This document shows positions 13,831-23,115 of a DNA stretch of 64,000 nucleotides, piece after piece. This DNA is from Parapristionchus giblindavisi (taxonomy: Eukaryota > Nematoda > Chromadorea > Rhabditida > Diplogasteridae). The stretch is from positions 806,001 through 870,000 of the forward strand of contig CALSFV010000233.1 of the NCBI GenBank assembly GCA_943737045.1, read 5' to 3'. How positions within the stretch are numbered: the first letter of the stretch is position 1; every line of letters starts with the position of its first letter. The notes under the pieces are model-generated. The model was not told the DNA's origin. It was given only the letters and a program-made list of their open reading frames with translations, and made no database searches. The position numbers were made by a program, and so were the translations under genes.

Positions 13831-14763
13831 TTATTTGAAGTTGATGAGTTCAACATCGAAGACGAGAGTGGCATTGGGAGGGATGGTGCCGGCAATTCCT
13901 CCGGGTCCATAACCGAGATCGGGAGAGATCTTCATCGTAACACGTTGTCCCTTAGACATCTGCAACACACAACAACTATCAATGATCCTCTTTCATATAC
14001 GCAACAACGCTCTTGCAATACAAAACATTGAATGTTGTCTGCAGAATGTGCAAAAATTTCATTCTCATAATGGAAATGCTCTATCGCATTATTGTATGTA
14101 TAGGGATGACAGAATCAACAAAATAGAGTTGAATTGAAGTAGACATACCTGAGCAACACCCTGATCCCATCCCTTGATGACTTCACCCTTTCCAAGCTTG
14201 AATTTGAAGGTGCTTCCACGATCGCGAGAACTGTCGATCTGCAATAGTAGTTCTTAACTACTATGAATTTATTTTTCTAATTAATATATTAAATATGCCA
14301 TTCGTTGGCCAGATCCCCCGCAAGTAGAACTGATATATTTATTTGCATCTAACATGCAAATTTTACATGAAACACCAATGATAAATAGACGTTAGTCCCA
14401 AACATAAAGATTATCACTCGATTTTCTTTAACGATTGTGCATTGATGTGATTACTACGTGACATACTATGAATGAACGAAGTGATGTGTAAGCTAGCACA
14501 CTTAAAAATAGAAAGGATATCGCTGTTCGTCTTTTCACAGTTGATAAATGCATCTTTTCAAGCTAACATCGCAGATGCTACGCTTGAGTGTGATAGCTTC
14601 ACTCGCGATCGACGGAGAGGCTTTAGCAGTAAATAACATTGATTGAATTGCATACCTTCTTTCCGTTCTCGAGGGTAAGCACGTAGTGGCACTCGACCTG
14701 GTTGCCCGTCTTGGGGAAGTTGGTGCCATCTCCCTCCTTGATGGTAGTGATATCGACAGGCAT
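13831..14763 (-). CDS. fkb-2: FKBP12-type peptidyl-prolyl cis-trans isomerase
   Basis: Three exons (14763-14656, 14238-14149, 13959-13831) encode 108 residues, the usual length of FKBP12. The protein is a single FKBP domain, a cytosolic prolyl isomerase and the target of FK506 and rapamycin in animals. In FKBP12 numbering the pocket residues Y26, D37, R42, F46, E54, V55, I56, W59, Y82, I91 and F99 are all present. Two positions differ: F36 is Ile and H87 is Ile, and the usual HYTG is HYVL. Motifs include [31 protein letters not shown] and LGYGPGG. All intron phases are 0. The start ATG lies four codon-lengths or less from an upstream ATTTTAG acceptor. The nearest C. elegans relative by eye is fkb-2; orthology versus fkb-1 or a recent paralog is not settled. 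Confidence 0.95.
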
Positions 14764-14775
14764 GCTTACTAAAAT
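14764..14775 (-). promoter_or_regulatory. Trans-splice or 5'UTR splice acceptor of the FKBP gene
   Basis: On the minus strand ATATTTTAG is followed by five bases and then the ATG at 14763. An acceptor this close to the start codon, with no upstream coding exon, fits spliced-leader addition in nematodes. A 5'UTR intron is the alternative. Confidence 0.5.
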
Positions 14776-17084
14776 ATATAATATAGCTCAAATATGCATA
14801 ATATTTAACGAAAAGACAACACATTGTAAAGAGGTAGATAACAAAAGAGAAAAAGAGTGGAGACGTCTTGAGAAGCCTACCCAACAAGGACGGGTTGCTA
14901 GGGTACGGGTAATGTCACTGAGGAGAAGTAGAAGAGAGGGTTGGAGGTAGAAGCGAGTTTAGGCAAGAGAAGTGTTCGTAATAAGAAATGGAAGTGAACA
15001 AGGGGAGAATCGGACAGAGAAGACCAGTAAACAACAATGAAGGAGCCATAGTGGACGGGAGAAGAAAATAGGAATGGACAGAGAAGAAGAATCGATGACC
15101 AATGGAGTGATAGAGTACGGCAACCACGGAGAAAAAGAGCGAAAAAAAAGAGTGTGAGAACACACAGTGAAAATGAAAATTTGCTGAGCGCGCCTGGTTC
15201 TCCTGCGTGGAATTACAAAACGCGCGCATTTTGAAATCGAATTAACTACAGTATGCTCTGAAAATTTGCAAATGCAACGAGCTAATTTTTTTTTCGTAGA
15301 TATGCGAGTTAAATAAATTATTTTTGTGCAATTTTGTTGCACTTAAACAAAGCTTATTGTGAAGAAAAAAAATCAATTGTAAAATTTAAGTGATATTTTT
15401 CATTAGAGGGTGATATTTTTTAAATACCCCTACAGCTATTTATTTAAATCTATCAATGAATTAATATATTTATGTCAACCACCGGGTACCTGAATCTATA
15501 CTCTGTCTTTTTTTTACAGCTTTATGTATATGCCAATTCATGATGAAAAGACATGTCCCAGAAAGAGCTTGTAAATATTACAGCATTTTCGAGTAATTTT
15601 TAAGTAGGAAAATATCGTTGTTATTCAACAATTAACCATTCAATTTTGAAACTTCCTGTGTTTAGCGTACAATCTGCAAATGTTGTTCCGTCACTACACT
15701 ACGCAAACTTTCTATTAGTGTAATTAGGACAGACGGAGAGCAAAGGTTGCCTAAATTGTTTTCGAATTCGGTACGTTCCGAAAGAGATCAATCGAAGAGA
15801 TTAGCAAATGAAAGATTACTGATTGATCTTTTAACCTCGTCTTGATCTCTTCTCTAGACAAAGAACGTGCAAAGGAGAATAGTCAAACATGATTGATCGT
15901 GAGTACTGGATCATCTACATTTTGCAATAAACGGCTTAAATAATTAGCAACATTTTGGAAAATATTTCTTTGATTTTATTTTCCATGATTGGAATGCGTT
16001 GGAAGGGAAAAAATTCGTTTTCAGTAATTTTCAAAGCTAAAAAGTACTTTTTTTTAAATCGATATTTTTTCTTGGAGGATGATAGTTCAAAGGTCACATA
16101 AGATATCGAGATATCGATTAATACAAATATTAATTCTCGCAAGATCTTTTCAGAGCAGTAATAGCTATGATCTACACACATTATGGGCCAAAACCTGTGG
16201 CCCATGCAATCTATCAAAAGTTCGCGAAAAAGTTCGAAAGAAAGTTGCGAACTTTGTTGCGAACTTTTTCTCTAATTCTCTCAAAAATCCATGCTCTCTA
16301 ACATCGAAGAAAAGTTCGGCAAAAAGATGCGAACAAAGATGCGAACAAAGTTCGCAACTTTTTGTCGATGTGTTAGAGAAACGGAGAAATAGTGTGCAAT
16401 TTGAAGAGTGCAAAAAAAGTAAACGGGCGTTTACTTTTTCTTGAAAAGTGAAATAGACAGTGAGATATTGAGAACGTGTAAGGGTAAATTCGTAGTGATT
16501 ATTCGATCACTTTACGCCAAATTTATTTCACATTTTCTAATGAATCACTTGTGTACAATTTAATTAATATGTGTGCGCGCTCACGAAAAGTTCGAACAAA
16601 AGATCGAACTAAAGTCCGGAGTTTATGCCGGAAAATAGTCGCGTGTGGTGCGCCAATTTCTTACGAGTCCTAACGTGACTCCACTTCGCTTCGTTTCTTG
16701 CCTTCTTCAATTTTCGATGAATTCTTCGTTATATAAGCTTGTTATAACTACAGTGATTGTTATTGTACTTAATTCGTGTAAATGAATGCCTCTAAGCTTT
16801 TGTTCGATCATGCCTAGTGAACGTTTTCTTAGTTTTTTCTGTATTGTATCTTTCAAAGATCATAGACACCCCATCCGCTCTTGTTCTCGCGCCTCTTGTT
16901 CATGTTCACACTCTCCTCTCTTCGATTTGCATATATTTCCAAACACGCTGACTACGAACAGCATTGTATTAATTGTTTTACTGTTTTGCTTCGACGTTTC
17001 TTGATGTGCTAATGTTTTATGATCTTGTGTAGAGACGGAAACGCGCGAAGCCGACGCGGTGGATGGCGCGGCAGCCGCCAATCA
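14776..17084. other. AT-rich intergenic region with AAGTTCG repeats
   Basis: No gene is supported here. The sequence upstream of FKBP is purine-rich on the plus strand. At 16195-16393 there is a repeat-rich block of AAAGTTCGCGAA- and GCGAACTTTG-type units in both orientations, preceded by CCATGCAATCTATC. A related block lies at 20061-20165 in inverse orientation, ending GATAGATTGCACGG. They are therefore dispersed copies of one inverted-repeat family. A further AAAAGTTCGAAC stretch is near 16,585. Confidence 0.55.
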
Positions 17085-17738
17085 CAGTGGGCTGAACAGC
17101 TCTACGAGTGCAAGCAATTGTCCGAGGCTCAAGTGAAAACCCTCTGCGAGAAGGTTAGTATATTCATATTTAAACCTTTTTCATTTTAAAGTGCTTGATA
17201 ATATAATGGTTATAACAGCAACATTGATTATATGAAAGCAAAGTAATCGTTTATATTTGAAGGATAAAGAGGTACTGGAGAAGGAGTCAAATGTGCAAGA
17301 AGTACGTTGCCCCGTTACCATCTGCGGTGATGTTCACGGACAATTCCACGATCTCATGGAGCTATTCAAGGTGATCTATGCTTTATTTTTTCGCTGCAGT
17401 TTCTCAAAAACCCTATTTACGTTTCCTAAATTGTGCATCCACTCTGGTGATTCATAACGCATTGTTGTCTCGATTTGTTTATCATTCCTTTCACAATAAT
17501 CAATACATTTCAGATGGGAGGTAAAAGAAACGAACTACCTCTTCATGGGTGACTACGCAGATAGAGGATACTACTCTGTAGAAACTGCATCACTACTAGC
17601 TTGCTTAAAGGTATCGATTTTGAACACGATCAAATTACTCAATTCTTTATTATGAAATTAAACAATCGTATATAGGTCCGCTACAAGGACAGAGTCGCCA
17701 TCCTCCGTGGTAACCACGAATCTAGGCAAATTACTCAG
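17085..17738 (+). pseudogene. Truncated, frameshifted PP2A catalytic subunit copy
   Basis: Four exon-like blocks (to 17153, 17263-17370, 17514-17610, 17676-17738) match the N-terminal third of the PP2A catalytic subunit (C. elegans let-92 family): [52 protein letters not shown], and [11 protein letters not shown]. The metal-site motifs GDVHG, GDY and GNHE remain. Exon 3 lacks five bases after MGGK compared with the family, which shifts the frame, and the invariant V of DYVDRG is Ala. No exon encoding the C-terminal two thirds (the later metal-binding His residues and the DYFL tail) follows before 18,500. No clean start codon leads into exon 1. Splice sites still look intact, so it is probably a partial gene duplicate rather than a retrocopy. 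Confidence 0.85.
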
Positions 17739-18532
17739 GTATTGATTATTTTCTTTCTTGGCGTTTTATAAGATAACCGCGCTCACAGAAACGTCGATCT
17801 ATGTTTTATCGAGCTTTCAAGAAATTATTAGTCATTTGAATTAGTATTATCTAGTCATTTCGTGGATAACTTCGCGTTCGAAACGCTTTAACGCAGATTT
17901 GGTATATATAATTTTTATTTCCATCTAATCTAGTTACTCCGGTTTTGCAAGGTAATATTATAGCGTAAAAGTATTTTCAAGTAACTTACTTTTTACTTAC
18001 TTTTTTGTTACTGTTTTGCTATTTCATTAGTATGTAGTGAAAAAAGTAAGTAAGAAGTAAGTTACTTTTTGTGCACTACTTACTGTAATATTACCCTACA
18101 AAACCGGAGTAGTGTCTTGAATTCCGATGGACTAATTCGGACTATGTCCTGGTTTCGTCTTCGGTTTCGTGTTTCCCTCGAGTACTGTTTCAGTTTATAA
18201 AACAGCAATATTTTGACTTGATTCTAACTAGATTAGAGTGAAATAAAAACTATTAAAAGAAAGTATAAGAACAAAAATGCCCCATTCGGTCATAATTGCC
18301 GTTGATTGACTAGAACCATTCAGAGTGGTTCAAATTAATCATGATCATATGATTTTTAGATGTAAAACATGCTTTCACAGTTGTCATATTCATCTTTTGT
18401 ACTTCTGAAACTCATTAAGTCAAATTTGTTGAAATTTTTTGTCACACGACCATAATAAGTTAAATCACATGGACAACAGTATGAATACATGATTCACTTG
18501 TAGGCGACTTCCACCTCATCTTCATTCAATAG
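17739..18532. other. Non-coding gap with one MITE
   Basis: This AT-rich stretch follows the PP2A fragment and contains the inverted-repeat element at 17937-18109. The expected next PP2A exon is not present, and no other coding signal was seen. Confidence 0.6.
17937..18109. mobile_element. TA-flanked MITE, 173 bp
   Basis: The ends are about 25-bp inverted repeats (left CTCCGGTTTTGCAAGGTAAT, right complement differing at a few positions) with TA dinucleotides directly outside on both sides. The interior contains opposed AGTAACTTAC/GTAAGTTACT repeats, so the element can fold along much of its length. TA flanks point to a Tc1/mariner-type MITE. Confidence 0.75.
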
Positions 18533-19304
18533 GATACTCGTCCTTACGGAGCAACACGCTGGATTCGCGGCTGACCGTGGACAGCTCACGGAACATCGGC
18601 GACGTGGTCAAGGAGATGAAGGAGCAGCTACAGTTTGGGATACGGTAGGAGGAAGAGATTGGGTTACAGTGGATTGATTGTAGATTACGGTACGGTACGT
18701 AGGTACGGTAGATTGGGTTACGGTAGTACAGTGGATTGATTGTAGATTACGGTACGGTACGTAGGTACGGTAGATTGGGTTACGGTCACAGGTTGTACAG
18801 TGAGTGGTTACGGTAGTGGTCTGTTGTGTGGAATGTGATTAGGTTGCGGTAAAATTTCATAGAGAGATACTTTTGTATACAGAATTAGTCCTTGTATTGA
18901 CTAGATAAAAAAGGTACCACGTGTGTTAGCTCATACTTTTGATCGTGAACTAGGAGCTGAACAATTGTTTATGAATTTGTGTTGTCACAGCGGAAAGCAT
19001 TTGGATATAGTGTAATCATTATTTTCATTGCAGACCAGAAGAGCATGTTCGACAGGCAGTTCCATGGATGGTGTGCAGAAGAGGACTGTATTCGTGTGAG
19101 GTACGGTATACGAAATTGTTGTTTGAATATGATCAATTTATCGATTAGCAGTAAATGATATTTCTTACCTTAGAGTGTCTTACGTAGTAGTAAGAACAAA
19201 AATTCGGCTCAAAGAATGATCGTTATGTTTCATTCACATTTACGAGTTTTGATCTTTGGTCTTTACAGTCGAGCGTACGTCAACGTTACTGTACGATGTC
19301 CTAA
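18533..19304 (+). CDS. Unrecognised 3' exons of a possible gene
   Basis: Three blocks with splice-like borders keep one open frame: 18533-18644, 19034-19100 and 19269-19304 (TAA). The first is markedly GC-richer than its surroundings and reads SLRSNTLDSRLTVDSSRNIG then DVVKEMKEQLQ. The second reads PEEHVRQAVPWMVCRRGLYS. I do not recognise a family and found no upstream start. Other frames through blocks two and three are also open (a Cys-rich reading CPNRCAG), so the frame is not certain. It may be a gene remnant, since it follows a truncated PP2A copy. Confidence 0.3.
18657..18790. repeat. Two-copy tandem repeat rich in TACGGTA
   Basis: Two tandem units of roughly 60 bp, each starting GATTGGGTTAC and containing GATTGATTGTAGATTACGG and TACGTAGGTACGGTA, sit in the intron after 18644. 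It is the densest local cluster of the TACNGTA heptamer in the window. Confidence 0.8.
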
Positions 19305-19318
19305 TCGATGTGCTGGTG

Positions 19319-20233
19319 GTCAGTGTTAATCTTCGTGTGTACCGTATACTTCAATTCATCCACATCCTCACAACCACCATTTTATTCTTGATTTGTACAA
19401 ATTGTATTTTAGATATATGCTATATTTTGTTTTATCCGTTATTTACTTTTTTCATTGCAAATATTTTTTTATATCAATTTTTATATCAATTTATGAAAGA
19501 AAAGCCTTTAAATTCCATGTTTCACTATTTTAAAGTTTTAAAATTGTTTATAAATAGCTTGCATAAATATATTTGACCACACCGTCGTTGTTCCGAAATA
19601 TGCAAATAATAATGAAAATAATATATAAATTTGTAAATTGGCAAAACGAAATTGGCTAAAGTATATGCTACATTGTAGTAGTACGTTCAAACTGGCGATT
19701 TATGAGGTCCGAAATGAATGACACATCGCACTTAATCTGACACTACGAACTGGGTTACGGTAGTTTACGATAGGCCATAGTCATTTTTTTTTTTTTTTTT
19801 TTCATTCCTGAACACAGTGCTTATTCCCGCGATAATTACTAAATTTGACCTAACGCAACCAATCTGACCCAATGGACTGGGTTACTGTAGGTTACGGTAG
19901 GTGGATTACGGTAGATTATGGTGGCTTCACTAATGAGTTAACTTGGAATCTGTTTGAACCGGCTGAGTTCCGCCTAACGTCCGGTAGTTTATTTGTACCC
20001 CAAACCCGTCTGGGGTACGCCGAACTCTCTAATACTACTATATAAGCCCCATTGACGGTATAGGGGGGAGTTGAAAGTTCGAAGAAAAGATCGCATCTTT
20101 CTTCGCAAGTTTGGTGCGATCTTTCCTTCGAAGTTTCTCGCGAAGTTCGATAGATTGCACGGACCCCTGATCACACTGGATTAGCAAAAGAACAGAGGTT
20201 ATGCTTACTCCCAATCTTTCACTCCTTTCAACC
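19319..20233. other. Non-coding region
   Basis: AT-rich sequence with a T19-20 run near 19,783 and several TTACGGTAG motifs at 19,750-19,920. An AAGTTCG-type inverted-repeat block at 20061-20165 is related to the block at 16195-16393. No gene was seen. Confidence 0.5.
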
Positions 20234-20305
20234 GCGTTCGTGGTGTAATGGTCAGCATGGATGCCTTCCAAGCATTCGACGGGGGTTCGATTCCCCCCGA
20301 ACGCA
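20234..20305 (+). tRNA. tRNA-Gly (anticodon TCC)
   Basis: The 72-nt sequence folds as a cloverleaf. The 7-bp acceptor stem GCGTTCG pairs with CGAACGC. The D arm contains GTGTAATGGTCAGC, and the anticodon loop CTTCCAA carries TCC on the stem GATGC/GCATT. The T arm is GGGGG-TTCGATT-CCCCC. It is identical in sequence to the copy at 62888-62959 (minus). It reads glycine GGA codons. Confidence 0.95.
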
Positions 20306-20464
20306 GAAATATTTTGCTGCTATTTCGCTCCCTACTCGCCCAGGACTGTTGATTGCAAATGTGTTTACTAAAATTGCTAGTCGACCTGAAAATCCAGCGA
20401 AAACTTATTCGAACGATGCTATTGAAATCTCATAAGGCGAGGACGAATTGAAGTTCGTCCCTTG

Positions 20465-20573
20465 TGCACTGTTACATTTGCCTTACGTGCCCACGCCGTA
20501 ACCGCCTCCGCTGCCTCTCCGGCGCGACGGAGGGGGTTACGGCGTAGGCACGTAAGGCAAATGTAACAGTGCA
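20465..20573. repeat. Long GC-rich hairpin between tRNA-Gly and its pseudo-copy
   Basis: Arms of about 45 bases (starting TGCACTGTTACATTTGCC, ending in its complement) are nearly perfect inverted repeats around a short GC-rich loop. The inner stem includes CGCCGTAACC/GGTTACGGCG. Base composition is far more GC-rich than the surroundings. It could be a foldback MITE or a transcribed hairpin; no target duplication was obvious. Confidence 0.8.
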
Positions 20574-20766
20574 TTGCGAATTACACCCTATTTTCAGAAA
20601 TTGACCATAGTCTGATTCTACACTGTTCTATCAATGAATCCGATTTGCAAAACTTACTTTATTATGATCGAAAAGCAAAAAAAAGAGCAGAATATAAGAA
20701 ATAAGTTTATCGATCAACGAAAGACTCGACTGACAAACTAGACAAGAAAAATCAACAAAATATTTC

Positions 20767-20838
20767 TGCGTTCGGGGGGAATCGAACCACCGTCGAATGC
20801 TTGGAAGGCATCCATGCTGACCATTACACCACGAAAGC
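20767..20838 (-). pseudogene. tRNA-Gly(TCC)-derived pseudo-tRNA
   Basis: This is an inverted, mutated copy of the tRNA at 20234-20305 with the same anticodon arm and TCC anticodon. The acceptor stem is GCTTTCG against CGAACGC, which breaks the third pair. The T stem is GGTGG against CCCCC, which breaks another. The flanking bases (AACCGC before, AGAAATATTTT after) also match the first tRNA's flanks, so the whole locus was duplicated in inverse orientation. It is probably non-functional. Confidence 0.75.
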
Positions 20839-21147
20839 GGTTGACTGGTAATCACATACATCCCTAATGTGCTTTTCAACAATGAGATGGAGATCCGGTA
20901 TCGAGCAAATGCAGTTGCCGATTTGACAGATAAACATTAATTTTCCTTTTCAACAGAGATAATTTATGACATCTTCAATTCTTGCAACAGATTCCTTGTC
21001 GGTCATGCGCATATCAAACTATAAAAAATACAGAAATATGTGTCTCGAAAATGAATGAATTGATGCGGAAATGTTTACGACTAGTAAACAAATTCATTAT
21101 AGTTTTGTCTGGTTTTTGTTTCAAGAAGCAAAATTTCATTTGTTATA
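20839..21147. other. Non-coding flank
   Basis: AT-rich sequence between the pseudo-tRNA and the Tc1-like element. No supported feature was seen. Confidence 0.5.
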
Positions 21148-22725
21148 CAGTACTGGCCAAAAAAGTGTAACATTTGGATTTTTCGCCATAACTTTTTTCA
21201 AACTCAACCGATCGAGTCCAGATTTTCAGGGATAATTTTGATCGCGTTTTGACGTGTTTTACACAACAAATTAGCCCGGGTTATCCCTTACGGTGAAATT
21301 TATTTAGAATTTATCAAAAGTCACAAAAGTGAGATTTTCGGTTTCTTCGATTTCGACTTAATTTTTTCACTAATTTTGCTAGCAATGTGTGTTGTATCGT
21401 TTTAAAAGTATGAGACGGATTCTTTTGAGCAAGAATCTACCGAGATCCGAGCGAGAATCCATTAGTCGTGGACGTCAGATGGGACTGTCACTGGCACTCT
21501 GTCACAGCAGTTCCGAGTGACTGTTTCGACTATCCTGAAGGTCATCAAAACTTCAATCCGTGCTCAAACAATGAAGAAGGTTAATGTACGACCTCGCAAG
21601 TCGACCACGACATCGGATCGTCTGATTACATGCATCTCGAAGGAGAAACTGAGGCTCACTACAATGGACATCAAGCGAGCACTAGCGGATATTCGCTAAT
21701 TTGAGGTGGCTAAGGTTTCTAAACATGGCTGAAAAGATGATTGAGGTGTCCGTGAACAATGTACAGCGTCGTATTCGTGCTTCGGGTCTGTTCGAACGTC
21801 GACATATCAAGAAACCGCTGATCTCCGAAAAGAATCGCAAAGCATGGATTACATGGGCAAAAGAGCACTGATATTGGACCCCTTAACAGTAGAATTAGGT
21901 CTTATTCTCAGACGAAAACAAGTTTCTGATGATTGGTACGGTGGCAATAAATCATGTTCGTCGTCCGGTTGGCACTAGATTGGATGTGAAGTACCAACGG
22001 ACCACCGTGAAGCATGGAGGAGGATCGTTGATGTTGTGTTGTTGTTTCTCTGAAGATGGGGTTGGACCCCTGGTTCACGTGAAGAGAATTATGAAGAAGG
22101 AGATATGCTAGAGACACTTTTCATTCCTTCAAACATCTTTTCAGCCATGTTTAGAAACCTTAGCCACCTCAAATTAGCGAATCTCCGCTAGTGCTCGCTT
22201 GATGTCCATTGTAGTGAGCCTCAGTTTCTCCTTCGAGATGCATGTAATCAGACGATCCGATGTCGTGGTCGACTTGCGAGGTCGTACATTAACCTTCTTC
22301 TTTGTTTGAACACGGATTGAAGTTTTGATGACCTTCAGGATAATCGAAACAGTCACTCGGAACTGCTGTGACAGAGTGTCAGTGACAGTCCCATCTGACG
22401 TCCACGACTAATGGATTCTCGCTCGGATCTCGGAAGATTCTTGCTCCCAAGAATCCGTCTTATACTTTTAAAACGATACAACACACATTGCTAGCAAAAT
22501 TAGTGAAAAAATTAAGTCGAAATCGAAGAAACCGAAAATCTCACTTTTGTGACTTTTGATAAATTCTAAATAAATTTCACCGTAAGGGATAACCCGGGCA
22601 AATTTGTTGTGTAAAACACGTCAAAACTCTATCAAAATTATCCCTGAAATTCTGGACTCGATCGGTTGAGTTTGAAAAAAGTTATGGCGAAAAATCCAAA
22701 TGTTACACTTTTTTGGCCAGTACTG
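21148..22725. mobile_element. Palindromic Tc1-like element A, transposase broken
   Basis: The element is bounded by TA and termini CAGTACTGGCCAAAAAAGTG, a Tc1-type end. About 590 bp at the left (21148-21735) recurs in inverted orientation at the right (22139-22725), far beyond the usual short Tc1 terminal repeat. The arms carry the 5' transposase end (VSTILKVIKTSIRAQT and TTTSDRLITCISKEKLR), so that part is present twice, head to head. The centre keeps the next part: VQRRIRASGLFERRHIKKPL, FSDENKF with the first catalytic Asp, and GGGSLM. The frame is interrupted by stops and indels, and the end of the catalytic domain is replaced by the inverted arm. It cannot encode a working transposase. 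Total length stays close to a normal 1.6 kb Tc1. Confidence 0.9.
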
Positions 22726-23115
22726 TACGAATCTATCTGTACTACAATTTTACTTTCTCAGTAAAACGAACGTAAAGACCTCAGAAACGTGAATTTCATC
22801 AATCTTTCAACTACAAATTTTTGTTCGTTTCAGTAGGATAATACTTCCATTCATTACGTTAACCTTTTCAATATGCTTGTATGATTAATGCTCCTTGTAG
22901 AATCTCTCAAGTCTATCAACAAGTGTAGATCTAACGAGATGTCACACATTTCTTTCACAACTTCACATTTTTTACGACAATTTTGACTAAGCAATGTTAA
23001 TTGAAATCGAATGCTTCAAAATTTCATTCAAAATTCGCTTTCGTCATTATATAGACTATAGTACCACTTATATTCCAATTTTCTAGCAAAATCAATTCCT
23101 ATCTGCAGTAATTCC
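22726..23115. other. Upstream region of the Srg-like gene
   Basis: AT-rich sequence with no coding signal. It ends in ATCTGCAG at 23108, a splice acceptor seven bases before the receptor ATG, which may be a trans-splice site. Confidence 0.45.

Noticed and set aside
21517..21699. Treating the transposase pieces as functional genes
   Set aside because: Stops and indels interrupt every frame, and the catalytic domain is incomplete in both Tc1-like elements.
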